A stretch of DNA of 64,000 nucleotides, taken from the NCBI GenBank assembly GCA_018268415.1, contig JAFDWO010000087.1, forward strand, positions 28,947 through 92,946, written 5' to 3'. Shown one piece after another: positions 49,057-57,598 of the stretch. Under the pieces are notes generated by a model. That model saw only the letters and a program-made list of their open reading frames with translations. It was not told where the DNA came from and did not search any database. The DNA comes from Actinomycetota bacterium (lineage in GTDB: Bacteria; Actinomycetota; Thermoleophilia; Solirubrobacterales; 70-9). The position numbers and the translations under genes are program-made. The number at the start of each line of letters is the position of its first letter. Position 1 is the stretch's first letter.

Positions 49057-50597
49057 GTCCGGCCACGCCTGACAACGGCGTCGGCACCGTGCCCGGGGGG
49101 GCGAGTTCCCCCCCGGGCACGGCCGCGCTCGAGCTGACGGGGATCGTCAAGAGCTTCGGCTCCCAGCGGGCGCTGGACGGCGTCAACTTCGAACTGCGGG
49201 GCGGGGAGGTCCACACCCTGCTCGGCGAGAACGGGGCCGGTAAGACGACGCTGATGAACATCGCCTCGGGGATGCTGCGGGCCGACGCGGGCTCGATCGC
49301 GGTCGACGGAAAGAAGGTGTCCATCCCGACCCCGGCGGTGGCGATGTCGTACGGGATCGGCATGGTCCACCAGCACTACCGTCTGGTGGAGCGCCTGACC
49401 GTGGCCGAGAACCTGGCGATCGGCTGGCACGAGACGCCGCGGGTGGTGTCACGGGGGGCGCTCGTGGACTGGGCGGCGGAGGTCTGTGATCGCTACGGCC
49501 TGCAGGTCGAGCCGCGCGCGGCGGTCGACACGCTCTCCGCCGGGGAGCGCCAGCGCGTCGCGATCGTGCGGGCCCTCTCGCGGGGAGCGCGGATCCTGAT
49601 CCTCGACGAGCCGACGGCGCTGCTGACGCCGCACGAGGCCGATGCCCTCTTCGAGAACGTCCGGCGGATGGCCGGCGAAGGACACGGCGTCGTCTTCATC
49701 TCCCACAAGCTGCGCGAGGTGATGGAGATCTCCGATCGGATCTCCGTCCTGCGGGGCGGGCAGCTGGTGGCGACCCTGGCGCGCGCCGACGCCGAGGTGC
49801 GCGAGCTGGCGCGGATGACCGTCGCCACCGACGTCCCGGACGTCCCGGTCGAGCGCGCCTCCAAGTCGGGGCGCCCGATCCTCGTCGCCACCGGGGCGAG
49901 CGTCGGCGACCACGACGAAGGGCGCCTGCACGAGATCGACCTCGAGATCCGCGAACACGAGGTGCTCGGCGTCGCGGGCGTCTCCGGCAACGGCCAGGTG
50001 CAGCTCGCCGAACTGCTGACCGGGACCTGCGAGCACGACAGTGGCACCGTCACCCAGTTCGAAGGCGGCGAGGCGGTGAACCCCACCAAGGGCGTCGGGC
50101 ACATCCCCGAGCACCACTCGCAGGGGCTCGCCCTGGCGGCCTCCCTCGAGTTCAACGCCGTGCTGCGCTCGATCACCAAGCCGCCGCTGCGGCGCGGCCT
50201 GGTCATCTCCCGCCGTCGCCTGCGGACGGCGGCGCGCGAGCTGGTCGACCGGGCGGGATTGAAAAAGCTTCAGGTCCAGCGCCCGGCGGGCACGCTCTCC
50301 GGCGGCCAGATGCAGCGCCTGCTGGTCCACCGTGAGCTCGACGCCGGCTCGCGCCTGCTGGTCGCGGTGCACCCGACGCGCGGCCTCGACGTCGCCGCCA
50401 CCAACCACGTCCAGATGGAGCTGCTCGCCGCCCGCGACCGCGGCGTTGCGGTCGTGCTGATCTCCGAGGACCTCGACGAAGTGCTGGAGATGAGCGACCG
50501 GATCGTGGTCCTCTACGAGGGCCGGATCGCCGGCGAGCTGGCGCGTCCGGAGTTCGACCGGAACCGGCTCGGGCTGCTGATGGGCGGTGCCGCGTGA
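49053..50597 (+). CDS. Double-domain ABC ATPase of BMP-type importer
   Basis: A 514-residue protein with two ABC domains, like YufO/RbsA. Domain one has Walker A GENGAGKTT, signature LSAGERQRVAIVRAL and Walker B ILILDEPTALL. Domain two has the usual degenerate P-loop (GVSGNGQVQLAELL), signature LSGGQMQRL and VAVHPTRGLD. The start is uncertain: TTG 49053 overlaps the upstream stop, while GTG 49089 lies inside the 49088-49121 hairpin. Either choice leaves the first beta strand (LELTGIVKSFG) intact. The following permease overlaps by 4 bases. Confidence 0.92.
   Translation: MSPATPDNGVGTVPGGASSPPGTAALELTGIVKSFGSQRALDGVNFELRGGEVHTLLGENGAGKTTLMNIASGMLRADAGSIAVDGKKVSIPTPAVAMSYGIGMVHQHYRLVERLTVAENLAIGWHETPRVVSRGALVDWAAEVCDRYGLQVEPRAAVDTLSAGERQRVAIVRALSRGARILILDEPTALLTPHEADALFENVRRMAGEGHGVVFISHKLREVMEISDRISVLRGGQLVATLARADAEVRELARMTVATDVPDVPVERASKSGRPILVATGASVGDHDEGRLHEIDLEIREHEVLGVAGVSGNGQVQLAELLTGTCEHDSGTVTQFEGGEAVNPTKGVGHIPEHHSQGLALAASLEFNAVLRSITKPPLRRGLVISRRRLRTAARELVDRAGLKKLQVQRPAGTLSGGQMQRLLVHRELDAGSRLLVAVHPTRGLDVAATNHVQMELLAARDRGVAVVLISEDLDEVLEMSDRIVVLYEGRIAGELARPEFDRNRLGLLMGGAA
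49088..49121 (+). terminator. Perfect 14-base hairpin at the binding protein/ATPase junction
   Basis: Arms at 49088-49101 and 49108-49121 (CGTGCCC plus seven G, paired with seven C plus GGGCACG) enclose CGAGTT. It lies just after the binding-protein stop, as the 19476-19501 hairpin does in the other importer. It may limit transcription into the ATPase gene or hide a start codon. Confidence 0.6.
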
Positions 50598-51703
50598 CCG
50601 CCGGCCCCTCGCCGATACGCCGCGTCATCGCGGTGCTGGCCGCGGCCCTCGTCGCGGTCGTCTTCATCAGCATGCAGTCGAGCCCGCTCGGGGGCAGCGT
50701 CTGGGAACAGATCTGGCTCTCGACCTTCGGCACCGGCCTGGGGACGACGAGCGTGCTGCAGCTGGCGATGCCGATCCTCTTCGCCGGTCTGGCCGCTGCC
50801 GTCTGCCAGCGCACGGGGATGTGGAACATCGGGATCCCGGGGCAGATGATCATGGGCGCCTGGACGGCGACCTGGGTCGCCTACCACCTGAGTGGGGTCC
50901 CGCAGGCGCCGCTGGTGCTGGCGATGATGGCGGCCGGGGTGATCGGCGGCGGCCTCTGGATGCTGCTGCCGGCGCTGGCCCGGGTGTACCTCGGGGTCAG
51001 CGAGATCATCGGCACGCTGCTTTTGAACTTCGTCGCGATCCAGTGGCTCATCTACTGGACCGGCGGCCCTTGGGCGAACACGAACCAGAACGGCGGCGGG
51101 ACGTTGATCGCCAAACCGCTGCCCGCCCAGGCGACGCTGCCGCAGTTCACGATCGGCTCGACCACGATCGGCCTGGCGCTGTTGATCGGCGTCGCGCTCG
51201 CCGTGGTCCTCGCCGCGGTCTACCGCTACACGCAGTTCGGTTACCGCTCGGCGCTTGCCGAGTCGGGGGACGAGCTCGTCCGTTATGCGGGGATCTCGGT
51301 CTGGCGGACGCGTCTGGTGACGCTGGTGCTGTCCGGCGGGATCGCCGGGCTCGGCGGCGTCCTCCTGGTCCTCGACCAGCTGCACGTCCTCTCGACCAGC
51401 CTCACCGCCGACAACTCCGGGTACGTCGGGATCGTCGCCGCGGCGCTGGCGGGCAACGCCCTGCTCGGGGTGGTGCCGAGCGCGCTGTTGTTCGGCTTCC
51501 TGGCGGCGATCGGCAGCGCCCTGCAGATCATGGACGTCTCCGGTGAAATCGTCACCCTGCTCACCGGCCTGGTCCTGATCATCGCCTGCATCAACGTCGG
51601 CAAGCCGCGCTTCCTGGCGCGGCGGTCGAGCGCCCGCGGCACGTCCCCGCCCAGCGCGCCCGCCCCCGAGCCGGCGCCGACCCTCGACGAGGTGGCCAAG
51701 TGA
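50594..51703 (+). CDS. BMP-type importer permease, first subunit
   Basis: A 369-residue membrane permease of the BPD_transp_2 family (YufP-like), with about eight to ten helices. Clear ones are RVIAVLAAALVAVVFISM and LLIGVALAVVLAAVY. The family motif GMWNIGIPGQMIMGAW near residue 75 is the usual NIGxxGQ block, and ARVYLGVSEIIGTLLLNFVA follows. GTG 50594 overlaps the ATPase stop (GTGA), and its own stop overlaps the next GTG. The C-terminal 35 residues are Pro/Ala-rich and cytoplasmic. It works with the 51700-52635 subunit. Confidence 0.93.
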   Translation: MTAGPSPIRRVIAVLAAALVAVVFISMQSSPLGGSVWEQIWLSTFGTGLGTTSVLQLAMPILFAGLAAAVCQRTGMWNIGIPGQMIMGAWTATWVAYHLSGVPQAPLVLAMMAAGVIGGGLWMLLPALARVYLGVSEIIGTLLLNFVAIQWLIYWTGGPWANTNQNGGGTLIAKPLPAQATLPQFTIGSTTIGLALLIGVALAVVLAAVYRYTQFGYRSALAESGDELVRYAGISVWRTRLVTLVLSGGIAGLGGVLLVLDQLHVLSTSLTADNSGYVGIVAAALAGNALLGVVPSALLFGFLAAIGSALQIMDVSGEIVTLLTGLVLIIACINVGKPRFLARRSSARGTSPPSAPAPEPAPTLDEVAK

Positions 51704-52635
51704 CCGTTCTGCAGGCGGCCCTCGCCACCGCGGTACTGGCCGGCACGCCGCTGCTCTACGCCGCACTCGGCGAGATGATGGGGGAGAAGGTCGGGCTCCT
51801 CAACATCGGCCTCGAGGGGATGATGCTGATGGGGGCGGTGGTCGGCTTCATCGTCGCGATCAAGACCGACAGCCTGGTGCTCGGGCTGCTGGCCGGAGGG
51901 GCCGCGGGCACCGTGTTCACCCTGGTCGCCTACACCTTCCCGGTCGTCGTCCTGCGCTCGGAACAGGGGGTGGTCGGCTTCGCCGTCTGGTTCATCGGGG
52001 TCGGGCTCTCGGCGATCATCGGCACCCACTGGACCTCCCGGTCGCTGGAAAGCGGGTTCGGCAACGTGAACCTGCCGCTCCTCGACAAGATCCCCTTCGT
52101 GGGCAAGATCCTCTTCGAGCAGCCGTGGCCGGTCTACGCCGGGGTGCTGCTGGCGATCTTCGTCGCCTGGGGCCTGGGAAGCACCCGGCACGGGATGAAC
52201 ATGCGGGCAATCGGCGAGGATCCCGACGCGGCCCACGCGATGGGGATCAACGTGCCCTTCTGGCAGGTCTTCTACTCCGGCGTCTCGGGCTTCCTCTGCG
52301 GTGTCGGCGGCGCGGTCCTCACCCTCGCCATCACCCTGAACTGGAACAGCGAGGTCACCGCCGGCCGCGGCTGGATCGCCCTCGCCCTCGTGATCTTCGC
52401 CGGCTGGCGACCGCTCGCCCTCGTCTGGGCCAGCTTCGGCTTCGGCGCCTGCCTCATGCTGGCCCCCTTCGGCCAGGCGCATGGCTGGGCGATCCCCTCC
52501 CCGTTCCTCTCGATGATCCCGTACGTCTTCACCTTCGTCGTCCTCGTGATCAGGACCTGGTACGCCCGCCGCTCCGGCAGGCCGTCGCTCGAGCCGGCGG
52601 CCCTCGGCGTCACTTTCGTGCGCGAGCGGCGGTAG
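51700..52635 (+). CDS. BMP-type importer permease, second subunit
   Basis: A 311-residue membrane permease of the BPD_transp_2 family (YufQ-like). The motif GEMMGEKVGLLNIGLEGMMLMGA near residues 22-45 is diagnostic. About eight helices follow, with GMNMRAIGEDPDAAHAMGINV as the ATPase-contact loop near residue 165. GTG 51700 overlaps the previous stop by 4 bases. It ends the importer operon; downstream lies repeat island B. A nucleoside, purine or similar N-heterocycle is the family-based guess for the cargo. Confidence 0.93.
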   Translation: MTVLQAALATAVLAGTPLLYAALGEMMGEKVGLLNIGLEGMMLMGAVVGFIVAIKTDSLVLGLLAGGAAGTVFTLVAYTFPVVVLRSEQGVVGFAVWFIGVGLSAIIGTHWTSRSLESGFGNVNLPLLDKIPFVGKILFEQPWPVYAGVLLAIFVAWGLGSTRHGMNMRAIGEDPDAAHAMGINVPFWQVFYSGVSGFLCGVGGAVLTLAITLNWNSEVTAGRGWIALALVIFAGWRPLALVWASFGFGACLMLAPFGQAHGWAIPSPFLSMIPYVFTFVVLVIRTWYARRSGRPSLEPAALGVTFVRERR

Positions 52636-52809
52636 ACGATCAATTCCATGGGTGGGCGGGCCGCGGAGCGTGCGGCCGGCCGCGAGCCGCGGTCGACCTT
52701 TGGTTCGGCTACCGGACGTTAAGTCGACCGCGGCTGACGGAGGGACGGCCGCGACCCCGGCCCCCGCACCCGCCCGGGACGTGAGGATCCGGACGCCCGA
52801 AGGCCCGGA

Positions 52810-52863
52810 GACGCGCTGCGTGTCTTTTCCACCGTATGGGGTGGAAAAGACACGCAGCGCGTC
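52810..52863. terminator. Perfect 24-base inverted repeat
   Basis: Arms 52810-52833 and 52840-52863 are exact reverse complements around GTATGG. The inner part is TCTTTTCCACC/GGTGGAAAAGA. It lies 175 bases after the importer operon. A very stable terminator or a palindromic mobile element are both possible. Confidence 0.6.
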
Positions 52864-52923
52864 CGTGACTGTTGGACAACACCGGAGGAAGCGTGGAGTT
52901 CCCACGGCACTCCTCACGGACCC

Positions 52924-52973
52924 GGCCGTCTCGGCCACGGCCACAGCCGGCCCGGGCCGTGGACGGGACGGCC
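52924..52973 (+). repeat. 50-base hairpin repeat, copy B
   Basis: It opens with GGCCGTCTCGGCCACGGCC and closes with GGCCGTGGACGGGACGGCC, two mismatches between the arms. It differs from copy C at three of 50 positions when both are read in the same direction. Confidence 0.85.
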
Positions 52974-53101
52974 GGGTCCCTCGGGCGTCCGGGCGCCAGC
53001 TTCAGACGGCTCCATCCCTTCCCGGGCGCCCGCGCGGGGGCGCAACCGGCGTGCTCGGCGGCGTCGGCCGGGCCCGGGCCCGGCCGACGCCGCGCGGGCC
53101 T

Positions 53102-53965
53102 CTACTCGGCCCGCGCCCAGGCCGCGGCCAGGGCTCGCGCGGCGGCCACTCCGGCGATGCGGGCTCGGTAGGCGGAGGAGACGAAGGGGTCGCCGGGGTG
53201 GGTTGGGGACGCGGCGATCGTCTCGCGGAGCTCGGTGAGCAGGTCGTCGTCGGGGGCCCGCCCGAGGCAGAGGCGCTCGGCGTCGTCGAGCCGCGTCGGG
53301 GTGGGGGCGGCGCCGACCAGGCCGAGGCGGACCTCGGCGATCCGCTCGCCGCCCGGGTCGGGGACGACGATCGCGGCGGCGGCGCCGAGGGCATAGTCGT
53401 CGGTGCGTTGCGCGATCTCGACGAAGGCGGCGCCGCTGCCCGGCGGCCGCTGGTCGAGGCGGACCGCGACGACCATCTCGTCGGGCTCGAGGCGGGGTTG
53501 GAAGGGTTGGTCGAGGTAGTCGGCGAAGGCGACGCTCCGGGCGCCGCGGGCGGAGCGGATCGACACCTCGGCGCCCTGGGCGAGGCACACCGCGGCGAGC
53601 TCGGAGAGGGGGTGGCCGAGGGCGACGCTGCCGCCGAAGGTCCCCCGGTTGCGCACGCGCGGGTTGCCGATATGACGGACCGCCTCCGCCGCCAGGGGCA
53701 GCGCGGCGCGCTCGTGCTCGCCGAGCTCGAGGTCCCGGTGGCGGGTCAGGGCCCCGACGGTGATCCCGTCGTCGCCGGCGGTGACCCCGCGAAGGCCGAG
53801 CTCCGAGATGTCGACGAGCGCCGCGACCCGCTGCTCGCCGACGTTGAGGGCCGGGACGAGGCTCTGGCCGCCGGCCAGGAGGCGGGCGCCGGGGACGCTC
53901 GCGAGGAGCTCGAGCGCCTCCTCGATCGAGCTTGGGGAGTGGTACTCGAAGGGGCGGGGCTGCAT
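53102..53965 (-). CDS. FAD-binding subunit of a molybdenum hydroxylase (CoxM/XdhB type), orphan
   Basis: A 287-residue medium subunit of the xanthine dehydrogenase / CO dehydrogenase family, which passes electrons through FAD. FAD-binding motifs are LLAGGQSLVPAL near residue 30 and GNPRVRNRGTFGGSVALG near residue 100, followed by the C-terminal domain (AFVEIAQRTDDYALGAAAA). The large Mo-binding and small [2Fe-2S] subunits that normally adjoin it are not in the window. It diverges from the hydantoinase operon over only 46 bases, so shared regulation is likely. Purine or N-heterocycle hydroxylation fits the context but is inference. Confidence 0.9.
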   Translation of the reverse strand: MQPRPFEYHSPSSIEEALELLASVPGARLLAGGQSLVPALNVGEQRVAALVDISELGLRGVTAGDDGITVGALTRHRDLELGEHERAALPLAAEAVRHIGNPRVRNRGTFGGSVALGHPLSELAAVCLAQGAEVSIRSARGARSVAFADYLDQPFQPRLEPDEMVVAVRLDQRPPGSGAAFVEIAQRTDDYALGAAAAIVVPDPGGERIAEVRLGLVGAAPTPTRLDDAERLCLGRAPDDDLLTELRETIAASPTHPGDPFVSSAYRARIAGVAAARALAAAWARAE

Positions 53966-53979
53966 GAGAGGACGCAGTG

Positions 53980-53985
53980 TATGCT
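53980..53985 (+). promoter_or_regulatory. Candidate -10 of the hydantoinase operon
   Basis: TATGCT lies in the 46-base gap between the divergent starts, 26 bases before ATG 54012. A GAAAGG ribosome site is between. No good -35 is visible at 17 bases. Confidence 0.35.
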
Positions 53986-54011
53986 ACCACCCAGTGAAAG
54001 GCATAACCAAT

Positions 54012-56018
54012 ATGCGAAAGAACGGTAACGACGCCCAATGGCGGGTCGGGATCGATACCGGAGGGACTTTCGTCGACCTCGTCGTCTCGCCACCCGGTTC
54101 GAGCGCCGTCCGCAGCACCAAGCTCCCCCGCGACGCGGGTCCCGATCGGGTGGCCGAGGCGGTGGTCGACCTCGGCGTCAGCGGCGAGGCCCTGGTGGTC
54201 CACGGCACCACCCGGGTGACCAACGCGGTGCTGGAGAGCGACTTCAGCCGCACCGCGCTCGTGACCACGTCCGGCTTCGGTGACGTTCTGCGCATCGGGC
54301 GCCAGGCGCGCGATCACCTCTACGACCTCGGCGCCCCGGCACGGCCGACGCCGGTGGTCCCCGCCGAGCTGACCTTCGAGATCGGCGGCCGGCTCGCCCC
54401 CGACGGCAGCGAGATCGAGCCGCTCGACCTTGCCGCCCTCCCGCGGCTCGACTCCTGGCTCGCCCACAACGAGATCGAGGCGGTTGCGGTCTGCCTGCTG
54501 CACGCCTACGCGAACCCCGCCCACGAGCGGGCCGTCGCCGATGCCCTGCCCGACGCCCTGGCGGTCTCGCTGTCCCATGAGGTGGCGCCGGAGATCAGGG
54601 AGTACGAGCGCGCGTCGGCGACCGTCCTCAACGCGGCGGTCCAGGCCGGCACCCAGGCCTACCTCGACGGTGTCGACGCCGCCCTGCGGCGGCTGCTGCC
54701 GGATTCGCGCCTCTTTGTCGTCCACTCCGCCGGCTCGATGCTCCCGGCGGCGACGGTGGCGAGGTCCCCACTGGCCACCGTGATGTCGGGACCGGCGGCG
54801 GGCGTCGCCGCGGTCGGCAAGCTGGCCCGCCGGCGTGGCGTCGAGGAGGCGATCACCTTCGACATGGGCGGGACCAGCACCGACGTCAGCCTGATCGTCG
54901 GCGGCGAGATCGAAATCGCCCGCGAGCGCAAGGTCGCCGGCCACGCGGTGCGGGTGCCGGCGGTGGCGGTCGACAGCATCGCCGTCGGGGGCGGCTCGAT
55001 CATCGCCCGTGACGACGTCGGCGCGCTGGTCGTCGGGCCTCGCTCGGCGGGTTCGGACCCGGGGCCGGCGTGCTACGGGCGTGGTGGCACGCGGCCGACC
55101 GTCACCGACGCGGCCCTCCTCTGCGGCCTGATCGGCGCGGGCGGCGACGCACCCGGGCTGCCCCTCCACCGCGATCTCGCCGAGGGGGCACTGGCCGCGG
55201 CGGGCGCCGAGCTCGGCCTCGGCGCCGAGGAGCTTGCCTGGCGCGCGCTCGACGTGGCCCAGAGCCTGATGGAGCGGGCGCTGCGAACCGTGGTCAGCCG
55301 CCGCGGCTACGACCTCGCCGGCTGCACGCTCGTCGCCTTCGGCGGCGGCGGCCCGATCCACGCGGGCCCGCTCGCCGCCCGCGCCGGGATCCGTCGTGTC
55401 CTCGTCCCGCGCCTCGCCCCGGTGCTCTCCGCCGTCGGCTGTTGCGTCGCCGACGCCGGGCTCGAGGCGGTGCGCGGCTTCCGCGCCGAGCTCGACGCCG
55501 ACGGGCTCGCCCGCGCCGAGGGAGTCCTCGGCGAGATCGAGGCGGCCGAACTCGGCAGGCTCGGGGACCACGGCTCGGCCACCGTCACGGTCGGCCGGCG
55601 GCTCGAGCTGCGCTATCGCAACCAGAACGCCGAGCTGGCGGTCGAGTGGGACGAGGGCGCCGACCTCGGCTCGATCCGCGATTCCTTCGAGCGGGCGCAC
55701 GATGCCGCCTACGGCTTCTCGACCCCGGACCCGGTCGAGATCACCGCGGTCTGCGCCCACCTCGGATTCGCCGCCGCCCTGCCCTGGCCGCGCCCCGAGG
55801 CCGCCGCGGGCGGGCCGCCGGGACGGAGCGATATCGATCTGGTCATGCCCGGGGGCGAGCATCGCCGGGTGCCGGTCGTCGCCCTCACCGACCTCGCCGC
55901 GGGCCGCGCGGTCGAGGGGCCCGCGATCCTGGTCGCCGAGTTCGGCTCGATCACGGTCTGGACCGACCAGGTCGCGAGCGTCGATCAGGATCAGAACGTG
56001 CTGCTGGTGGCGGGATGA
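54012..56018 (+). CDS. Hydantoinase A / 5-oxoprolinase N-terminal-type subunit
   Basis: A 668-residue HyuA-type subunit, the ATP-using part of hydantoinases, 5-oxoprolinases and related acetone/acetophenone carboxylases. The actin-like ATPase motifs are RVGIDTGGTFVDLVV at residue 10, GTTRVTNAVLE near 60, and DMGGTSTDVSLI near 280. The C-terminal region ends QNVLLVAG. The ATG at 54012 is chosen; the frame is open 250 bases upstream, across the divergent gene. The stop overlaps the HyuB start (ATGA). The cyclic amide or ketone substrate is unknown. Confidence 0.92.
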   Translation: MRKNGNDAQWRVGIDTGGTFVDLVVSPPGSSAVRSTKLPRDAGPDRVAEAVVDLGVSGEALVVHGTTRVTNAVLESDFSRTALVTTSGFGDVLRIGRQARDHLYDLGAPARPTPVVPAELTFEIGGRLAPDGSEIEPLDLAALPRLDSWLAHNEIEAVAVCLLHAYANPAHERAVADALPDALAVSLSHEVAPEIREYERASATVLNAAVQAGTQAYLDGVDAALRRLLPDSRLFVVHSAGSMLPAATVARSPLATVMSGPAAGVAAVGKLARRRGVEEAITFDMGGTSTDVSLIVGGEIEIARERKVAGHAVRVPAVAVDSIAVGGGSIIARDDVGALVVGPRSAGSDPGPACYGRGGTRPTVTDAALLCGLIGAGGDAPGLPLHRDLAEGALAAAGAELGLGAEELAWRALDVAQSLMERALRTVVSRRGYDLAGCTLVAFGGGGPIHAGPLAARAGIRRVLVPRLAPVLSAVGCCVADAGLEAVRGFRAELDADGLARAEGVLGEIEAAELGRLGDHGSATVTVGRRLELRYRNQNAELAVEWDEGADLGSIRDSFERAHDAAYGFSTPDPVEITAVCAHLGFAAALPWPRPEAAAGGPPGRSDIDLVMPGGEHRRVPVVALTDLAAGRAVEGPAILVAEFGSITVWTDQVASVDQDQNVLLVAG

Positions 56019-57598
56019 GCGGCGCGACCCTGGACTGGACGGTGCTCGAGGCGGTCCGCCACGGCACCTACGCGATCGCCGAGGAGATGCGCTTCGACCT
56101 GATGCGCTCCGCCCGCTCGCCGGTGCTGCGGGAGGCGGGCGACCTCTCCTGCGCGCTCACCGACGCCGCCGGCGCGACCGTCGCCCAAGGCAACGACATC
56201 CCGATGCACCTCGGTGTGATCGGCTATACGGTGCGCTGCCTGCTGGAGCGCATCGATGCCGCCTCGCTGCGCCCCGATGACGTCTTCTTCGTCAACGACC
56301 CCGACGTCGGTGGCAACCACCTCCCCGACGTCAAGGCCATCCGCCCGGTGTTCGCGGGGGAGCGCCCGTGGGCGTTCGCCGTGGCCCTCGCGCACTGGCC
56401 CGACGTCGGTGGCGCCCTGCCGGGCTCCTACGTGCCGGACGCCCGTGACATCCACCAGGAGGGGCTGGTGATCCCGCCGACCAAGCTCTTCGACGCCGCC
56501 GGCGATTGCCGCGAGGCGCTCGCCTTCGTCCTCGCCAACGTCCGCGGCGCGGCGGAGCGGATCGGCGACATCCGCGCCCAGGCCGCGGCCACCGGGGTGG
56601 CCGCCCGGCGCCTCGGCGAGCTCGCCGATCGCCACGGCCTCGACAGCGTCCTACGCGGTTGGGAGGCGATGCGCGAGGAGTCGGCGACGCGGCTGCGGCG
56701 GGCGGTGGCGGCGCTCCCGGACGGCGTCTACGAGGGCGTCGACGCGCTCGACGACGACGGCATCACCGACGCGCCGATCGAGATCCGTTGTCGGCTGACG
56801 ATCGTGGGCGAGAGGGCGACCTTCGACTATGGGGAGTCCGCCGACCAGACGGCCGGGCCGGTCAACACCACCCGCTTCATCACCGCCGCCGCGACCCAGT
56901 ACGTGGCGCTCGCCGTGCTCGCCCCGGAGGCGGCGCCGAACGCCGGCATCGGTGACGCGCTCGAGGTCAGGACCAGGCGCGGCAGCGTCTGTGATGCGGG
57001 CGCCGGGGCGCCGCTCGTGGCCGGCAACCACGAGACCTCGCAACGGATCGCCGACGCCGCCATGCGGGCGCTGGAGCGGGTCGTCCCGGAGCGGGTGGTC
57101 GCGGCGGGCATGGGGTCCTCGGGCTTAGCTTTGTTCAGCGGCGAGAATCGAGAGGGGAGACCGTTTGTGCTCTACGAGACCCATGCGGGCGGTGCCGGTG
57201 CATCGGCCTCGCGCGACGGCGACGCCGCGACCCGGATCCACATGTCGAACGTGATGAACACGCCGGCCGAGGTGATCGAGGCCGAGTACCCGCTGCGGGT
57301 CGAGCGGGCGGCCGTGCGGGCCGGCGCCGGTGGCGCCGGGACGCACACCGGCGGCGAGGGTCTCGTCCGCGCCTACCGGGTTCTCGAGGACGGCGTGCGC
57401 CTGACGACGATGGTCGAGCGTTGCCGGATCGCGCCGCCGGGCGGGGCGGGCGGTGAGCCCGGCGCCCTCAGCGAGGTCTGGCTGGACCGTGACGGCGACC
57501 GCCGCCGCCTGCCCGGCAAGACGTCGTTGGAACTGCGCGCCGGCGACCGGGTCGAGGTACTGACCGCGGGCGGCGGCGGCTGGGGGCGGGACCGATGA
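56015..57598 (+). CDS. Hydantoinase B / oxoprolinase-type subunit
   Basis: A 527-residue HyuB-type subunit, partner of HyuA for ATP-dependent hydrolysis or carboxylation. Family features are MRFDLMRSARSPVLREAGDLSCAL, VFFVNDPDVGGNHLPDVK, FDYGESADQTAGPVN, and the C-terminal PPGGAGGEPG and TAGGGGWG. ATG 56015 overlaps the HyuA stop by 4 bases, and its own stop overlaps the amine oxidase start. The conserved metal-binding Asp/His region (NDPxxGGNH) is intact, so the enzyme should be active. Confidence 0.92.
   Translation: MSGATLDWTVLEAVRHGTYAIAEEMRFDLMRSARSPVLREAGDLSCALTDAAGATVAQGNDIPMHLGVIGYTVRCLLERIDAASLRPDDVFFVNDPDVGGNHLPDVKAIRPVFAGERPWAFAVALAHWPDVGGALPGSYVPDARDIHQEGLVIPPTKLFDAAGDCREALAFVLANVRGAAERIGDIRAQAAATGVAARRLGELADRHGLDSVLRGWEAMREESATRLRRAVAALPDGVYEGVDALDDDGITDAPIEIRCRLTIVGERATFDYGESADQTAGPVNTTRFITAAATQYVALAVLAPEAAPNAGIGDALEVRTRRGSVCDAGAGAPLVAGNHETSQRIADAAMRALERVVPERVVAAGMGSSGLALFSGENREGRPFVLYETHAGGAGASASRDGDAATRIHMSNVMNTPAEVIEAEYPLRVERAAVRAGAGGAGTHTGGEGLVRAYRVLEDGVRLTTMVERCRIAPPGGAGGEPGALSEVWLDRDGDRRRLPGKTSLELRAGDRVEVLTAGGGGWGRDR

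Larger units (their letters stand above)
52636..53101. other. Non-coding repeat island B
   Basis: A 466-base gap between convergent genes with no supportable gene. It holds a 24-base perfect inverted repeat (52810-52863), the 50-base family hairpin (52924-52973) and one copy of GGGCGCCAGCTTCAGACGGC (about 52992-53011), also found in island A. Confidence 0.75.

Noticed and set aside
52914..55862. A 982-codon open frame on the minus strand
   Set aside because: It runs antisense to the well-supported hydantoinase A gene and through the CoxM-type gene in another frame; its product is low-complexity, as expected from a high-GC shadow.
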